This document shows, piece after piece, positions 44,389 through 46,650 of a stretch of DNA of 46,650 nucleotides (its first letter is position 1; each line of letters begins with the position of its first letter). The DNA comes from UBA1858 sp965658595 (GTDB lineage: Bacteria > Pseudomonadota > Gammaproteobacteria > UBA4575): positions 1 to 46,650 of the forward strand of contig CBFHSW010000070.1 in NCBI GenBank assembly GCA_965658595.1. Reading direction: 5' to 3'. A program made the position numbers and the translations under genes. The notes beneath the pieces were generated by a model. It worked only from the letters and a program-made list of their open reading frames with translations, ran no database searches and had not been told where the DNA came from.

Positions 44389-44949
44389 TTATTCTGCCTC
44401 TGGGCCGATTTCATATATCTCGATATTGGCTTCTTCTATATCACCTGTCACAGCATCTACATCCACTTTAATTTCATAACCGAGTTGTGTCTGAATATCG
44501 AATTCATAGGTTATGGAACCATCAAAACCGACTTCATATTCTGATGACATCACTTTGCCAGGATGAAACATAAGTGCCGTTTTTTCTGCCTCTTTTTTTG
44601 TCACCTTAGCGAACTTTTTAAAGAGTGGATCATCAGCGGTGGTTTCTCGCTCTACCTCTCCAATAAAACCTTCCTCAGCATTACATTCAACATTATAAGT
44701 ATTGCCATCTTTCGCTTCTATATCGAACTCATAAATAGGGTCATCGCCTTCGATTTTCATTTCTAGCTTTCTGGCGTGCCCAGGGATCAAATCAATAGCG
44801 GCATCCAAACACGTTTCCACACTCACTATGTCCCAATCACGCACATCGTCCAAGTCTTGCATATCACTATGTTTATCTGCATGCAGTATTGAAGACGATA
44901 ATAATAATGCGGAAAATCCTGTTCTAACCATAAGTACTTTCATTGCCAT
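44389..44949 (-). CDS. Exported PepSY-domain protein
   Basis: A signal peptide of about 24 residues ends at LHA before DKHSD. Two PepSY-like repeats follow: one around EGDDPIYEFDIEAKDGNTYNVE and one around GFDGSITYEFDIQTQLGYEIKVDVD, each ending in the typical YEFDI strand. The second is preceded by ITKKEA-type helix residues (VTKKEAEKTALMF). The protein is acidic and 186 aa. PepSY domains often inhibit proteases or bind ligands in the envelope; no specific role can be set. AAGGAG lies four bases before the first ATG; a second ATG is two codons in. Confidence 0.8.
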   Translation of the reverse strand: MAMKVLMVRTGFSALLLSSSILHADKHSDMQDLDDVRDWDIVSVETCLDAAIDLIPGHARKLEMKIEGDDPIYEFDIEAKDGNTYNVECNAEEGFIGEVERETTADDPLFKKFAKVTKKEAEKTALMFHPGKVMSSEYEVGFDGSITYEFDIQTQLGYEIKVDVDAVTGDIEEANIEIYEIGPEAE

Positions 44950-45256
44950 ACATCTCCTTAAAGATTACTCGAATAACATCTGAATAAATAACGCTTCACT
45001 CATGATAATCTAAAACCTCTCAGGAATATTCCATAAATTAATAATTAATTAATATTATTATCTATTTAATCAATAAATATAAGGCTTATAGTGCTTGATC
45101 AGGCGTCTCAGGGTGATCAGACTCGATCGAAAATACCTGCGAGAATATTCTTAGATAATATGGGCAATAAGATGCGTTGCTGATGCTAGATAGACTAGCG
45201 ATATGCGTTGTAGTGACAGCTGATTTTTTACAACCTTAGTGTTTGCAAACTATACT
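44950..45256. other. 307-base AT-rich gap
   Basis: No gene is visible. The segment near 45040-45085 is extremely AT-rich with repeated TTAATTAAT-like words, and two TGATCA palindromes flank 45098-45122. It should hold the promoter of the PepSY gene. No DnaA-box cluster is present to suggest an origin. Confidence 0.35.
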
Positions 45257-45724
45257 TTAGGGCTGAATATTTTCAAGCCAACGTTTCAGTAGTTCTATTG
45301 ATAAGCTACCAGACTTTGCTCGGCGTTGATGCGAAGGTAGATAAAAATATGACTTGGGTAATTCCCCTGCCCAGTTCTCATCTATGCTGTAACGTAATCT
45401 CTCTATATTGGCATTAGAGAATATCCAATTATCTAATGCCATTAAATTATGAGAGGTGAGAATTTTTTCAACTATGGCCAATTCATCTTTACCATCAGTA
45501 TTAATAAGAACAATGTTCTTTAATGCCTGCTGTTTCTGAATGGTCTCTAAATACTCCAACTCTTTTCGACAAGGTGGGCAATCATGTGACCATAAGATTA
45601 ATAAGAATTCATGTCCTTCGTATTGAGTCTGGATATCTTTTAATGAACCAACATCATAATGTTGTATCTCTGCATGAACTGATGATGCCAGTGCAACGAA
45701 TAAAGCTAGAAAAATGTTTTTCAT
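45257..45724 (-). CDS. Periplasmic thioredoxin-like (TlpA-type) protein with CPPC motif
   Basis: A signal peptide (cleavage near Ala18) precedes a 137-residue thioredoxin fold. The first strand LLILWSHDCPPCRKELEYL carries Cys49 and Cys52 in a CPPC active site like those of TlpA/ResA reductases. NWAGELPKSYFY provides the cis-Pro loop. It is 155 aa. It starts two bases after the stop of the sialidase-fold gene, so the two form an operon. The upstream protein has a CxCC cluster, a plausible substrate for reduction. Confidence 0.83.
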   Translation of the reverse strand: MKNIFLALFVALASSVHAEIQHYDVGSLKDIQTQYEGHEFLLILWSHDCPPCRKELEYLETIQKQQALKNIVLINTDGKDELAIVEKILTSHNLMALDNWIFSNANIERLRYSIDENWAGELPKSYFYLPSHQRRAKSGSLSIELLKRWLENIQP

Positions 45725-45726
45725 AA

Positions 45727-46650
45727 CTAATCTACATACTCAACTTTAATTAAACGAAAACCTTCGTCGTGCGTTTGCCAAGCTAAGTAGGCTTGTTCTG
45801 TAGTATGAATCAGCAATGGATGATCTGAAGCGCCCTGTGTTGACACCAAACTTTTTTCAGTGGACCAATGCTTTCCATCATCTCGTGAGACACGCGCTTT
45901 GATATGAGTCCGCTCACCATCAAAGCGTTTCCATACATTAATCAACAATCCATTGTGCATTAGAATCTGTGGGTGTGATGCTTGTGCAGAAGCATCCACC
46001 ACTGATACTCGCATCATTTCATTATTGTTTTGGTCATAACCGCCCACCATAACTCCAGAGTTAGTCGTACCCTGACTAAACCAACTGTAATAAAGACGGT
46101 TTTCATTGTCAGTTGTGATATCAGGTCCGTGATGTGGGCAAGCATCAGTCTGCCAATTATCCACAGAGGCACGAGCAAATTGCATGATCTGTTGTTGGTC
46201 ATCAATACTCATTAAGGCATGATCGCGAATATTGTCATCATATATATGTCGCCAAATTAAATGCAAATTATCTTGTGCATCTGTCACTGAACCAATGCGA
46301 CAACACTCACAGGTATGGTCCGCTAATTTAACCTCCTGCTGAAAGCTTTCTCCATGATCATCGGACCATGCATAATAAAGTGAAATACCCTTATATTTTT
46401 CACTCGTCTGTTTGGCTTTAAATTTATCACGCTTATCTAGCCATGCAATCGATACAATCCCCTGACTATTAATGTTCAGACTGTCAAACCGATGCCCCAT
46501 CACACCTAAGTTTTGATGCACGGTAACTGGTGGTGAAAAGCTCATGCCCTCATCTATGGAGCGTGAAAAGCGTATCTCACCTGTGTAGAAACCGTCTGTT
46601 TTCTTTGTCCATGAAACAAAAATTCTATTTTCACTATCGACCACAATTTT
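45727..46650 (-). CDS. Sialidase-fold (BNR/Asp-box) protein with CxCC motif, 5' end missing
   Basis: The frame is open to the window edge and continues beyond it (KIVVDSENRIFVSW at the edge), so the N-terminus is missing. At least three Asp-box repeats are present: SRSIDEGMSF, AWSDDHGESF and SRDDGKHW, typical of six-bladed sialidase-like propellers. Catalytic sialidase Arg triads cannot be confirmed. Conserved-looking Cys/His clusters, DHTCECCRIGS and TDACPHHGPDI, are unusual for true sialidases and suggest metal or disulfide chemistry. It is tightly followed by the CPPC thioredoxin-like gene. The substrate is unknown, and a glycosidase role should not be assumed. Confidence 0.72.
   Translation of the reverse strand, partial: KIVVDSENRIFVSWTKKTDGFYTGEIRFSRSIDEGMSFSPPVTVHQNLGVMGHRFDSLNINSQGIVSIAWLDKRDKFKAKQTSEKYKGISLYYAWSDDHGESFQQEVKLADHTCECCRIGSVTDAQDNLHLIWRHIYDDNIRDHALMSIDDQQQIMQFARASVDNWQTDACPHHGPDITTDNENRLYYSWFSQGTTNSGVMVGGYDQNNNEMMRVSVVDASAQASHPQILMHNGLLINVWKRFDGERTHIKARVSRDDGKHWSTEKSLVSTQGASDHPLLIHTTEQAYLAWQTHDEGFRLIKVEYVD

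Noticed and set aside
45040..45085. AT-rich stretch as a replication origin or unwinding element
   Set aside because: No DnaA-box cluster and no origin-associated genes nearby; simple low-complexity intergenic DNA.
46157..46165. A perfect DnaA box (TTATCCACA)
   Set aside because: It is a single copy inside the sialidase-fold coding sequence with no cluster of boxes, so it is not an origin.
42886..46650. Second copy of the tRNA 3' end (attR)
   Set aside because: I looked for a repeat of the T-arm and acceptor sequence downstream and saw none; any right boundary must lie outside the window.
1..46650. CRISPR array, intact insertion sequence, rRNA or biosynthetic gene cluster
   Set aside because: No regularly spaced repeats, transposase genes with terminal repeats, rRNA sequence or clustered secondary-metabolite enzymes were seen.

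Overview
The window is chromosomal DNA from a gammaproteobacterium with an AT-leaning genome (roughly 40-45% GC by eye). The evidence is the gene content and gene neighbourhoods: ftsYEX-rpoH; paired M16 proteases with rsmD-coaD-ferredoxin; an aa3 cytochrome oxidase operon with its heme A and copper assembly genes; tsaD divergent from rpsU; mrcA divergent from a pil locus followed by aroK-aroB; and dnaG-rpoD-tRNA. I cannot name a genus. About 90% of the window is coding, and almost all of it is core metabolism and information processing.

Layout. 1-5.0 kb: 5' end of trxA, an NDUFA9-like SDR, cca, uppP, a pteridine reductase, folK and folB. 5.1-9.2 kb: ribosomal proteins L28 and L33, an acyl-lipid/acyl-CoA desaturase, a XanB2/FkbO-type chorismatase (a likely 4-hydroxybenzoate source for ubiquinone) and mutM. 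9.2-14.8 kb, minus strand: two M16 peptidases, rsmD, coaD, ferredoxin and a gamma-glutamyltransferase. 15-18.6 kb, plus strand: ftsY, ftsE, ftsX and rpoH. 18.6-26.8 kb: DUF2244 protein, ctaC, ctaD, a 36-residue membrane peptide, ctaG and ctaE; then surf1, a SCO-like thioredoxin-fold protein, ctaA and ctaB. 27-31 kb: bioH-bioC, plsY, tsaD, rpsU and yqeY. 31.2-42.9 kb: hemE, mrcA, a degraded pil locus, aroK, aroB, a dNTPase, a DamX-like ATPase, dnaG, rpoD and a CAU-anticodon tRNA. 42.9-46.65 kb is accessory-like: a decayed tyrosine recombinase beside the tRNA, two small unknown ORFs, a PepSY protein, a CPPC thioredoxin-like protein and a sialidase-fold protein cut by the window edge.

Most notable. 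(1) Between mrcA and aroK, where many gammaproteobacteria carry pilMNOPQ, about 220 bp remain. They read as the first ~25 codons of pilM joined, in another frame, to the last ~46 codons of pilQ. This is a deletion scar that removed the type IV pilus alignment and secretin operon. (2) A perfect CIRCE operator (TTAGCACTC-N9-GAGTGCTAA) lies just downstream of a good sigma70 promoter in the rpoH leader, implying that HrcA represses the heat-shock sigma factor gene. (3) The DamX-like protein ends right after its transmembrane helix and lacks a SPOR domain. (4) The rpsU-dnaG-rpoD operon is split by about 8 kb. (5) An integrase relic abuts the CAU tRNA gene. I saw no CRISPR array, intact insertion sequence or rRNA gene.
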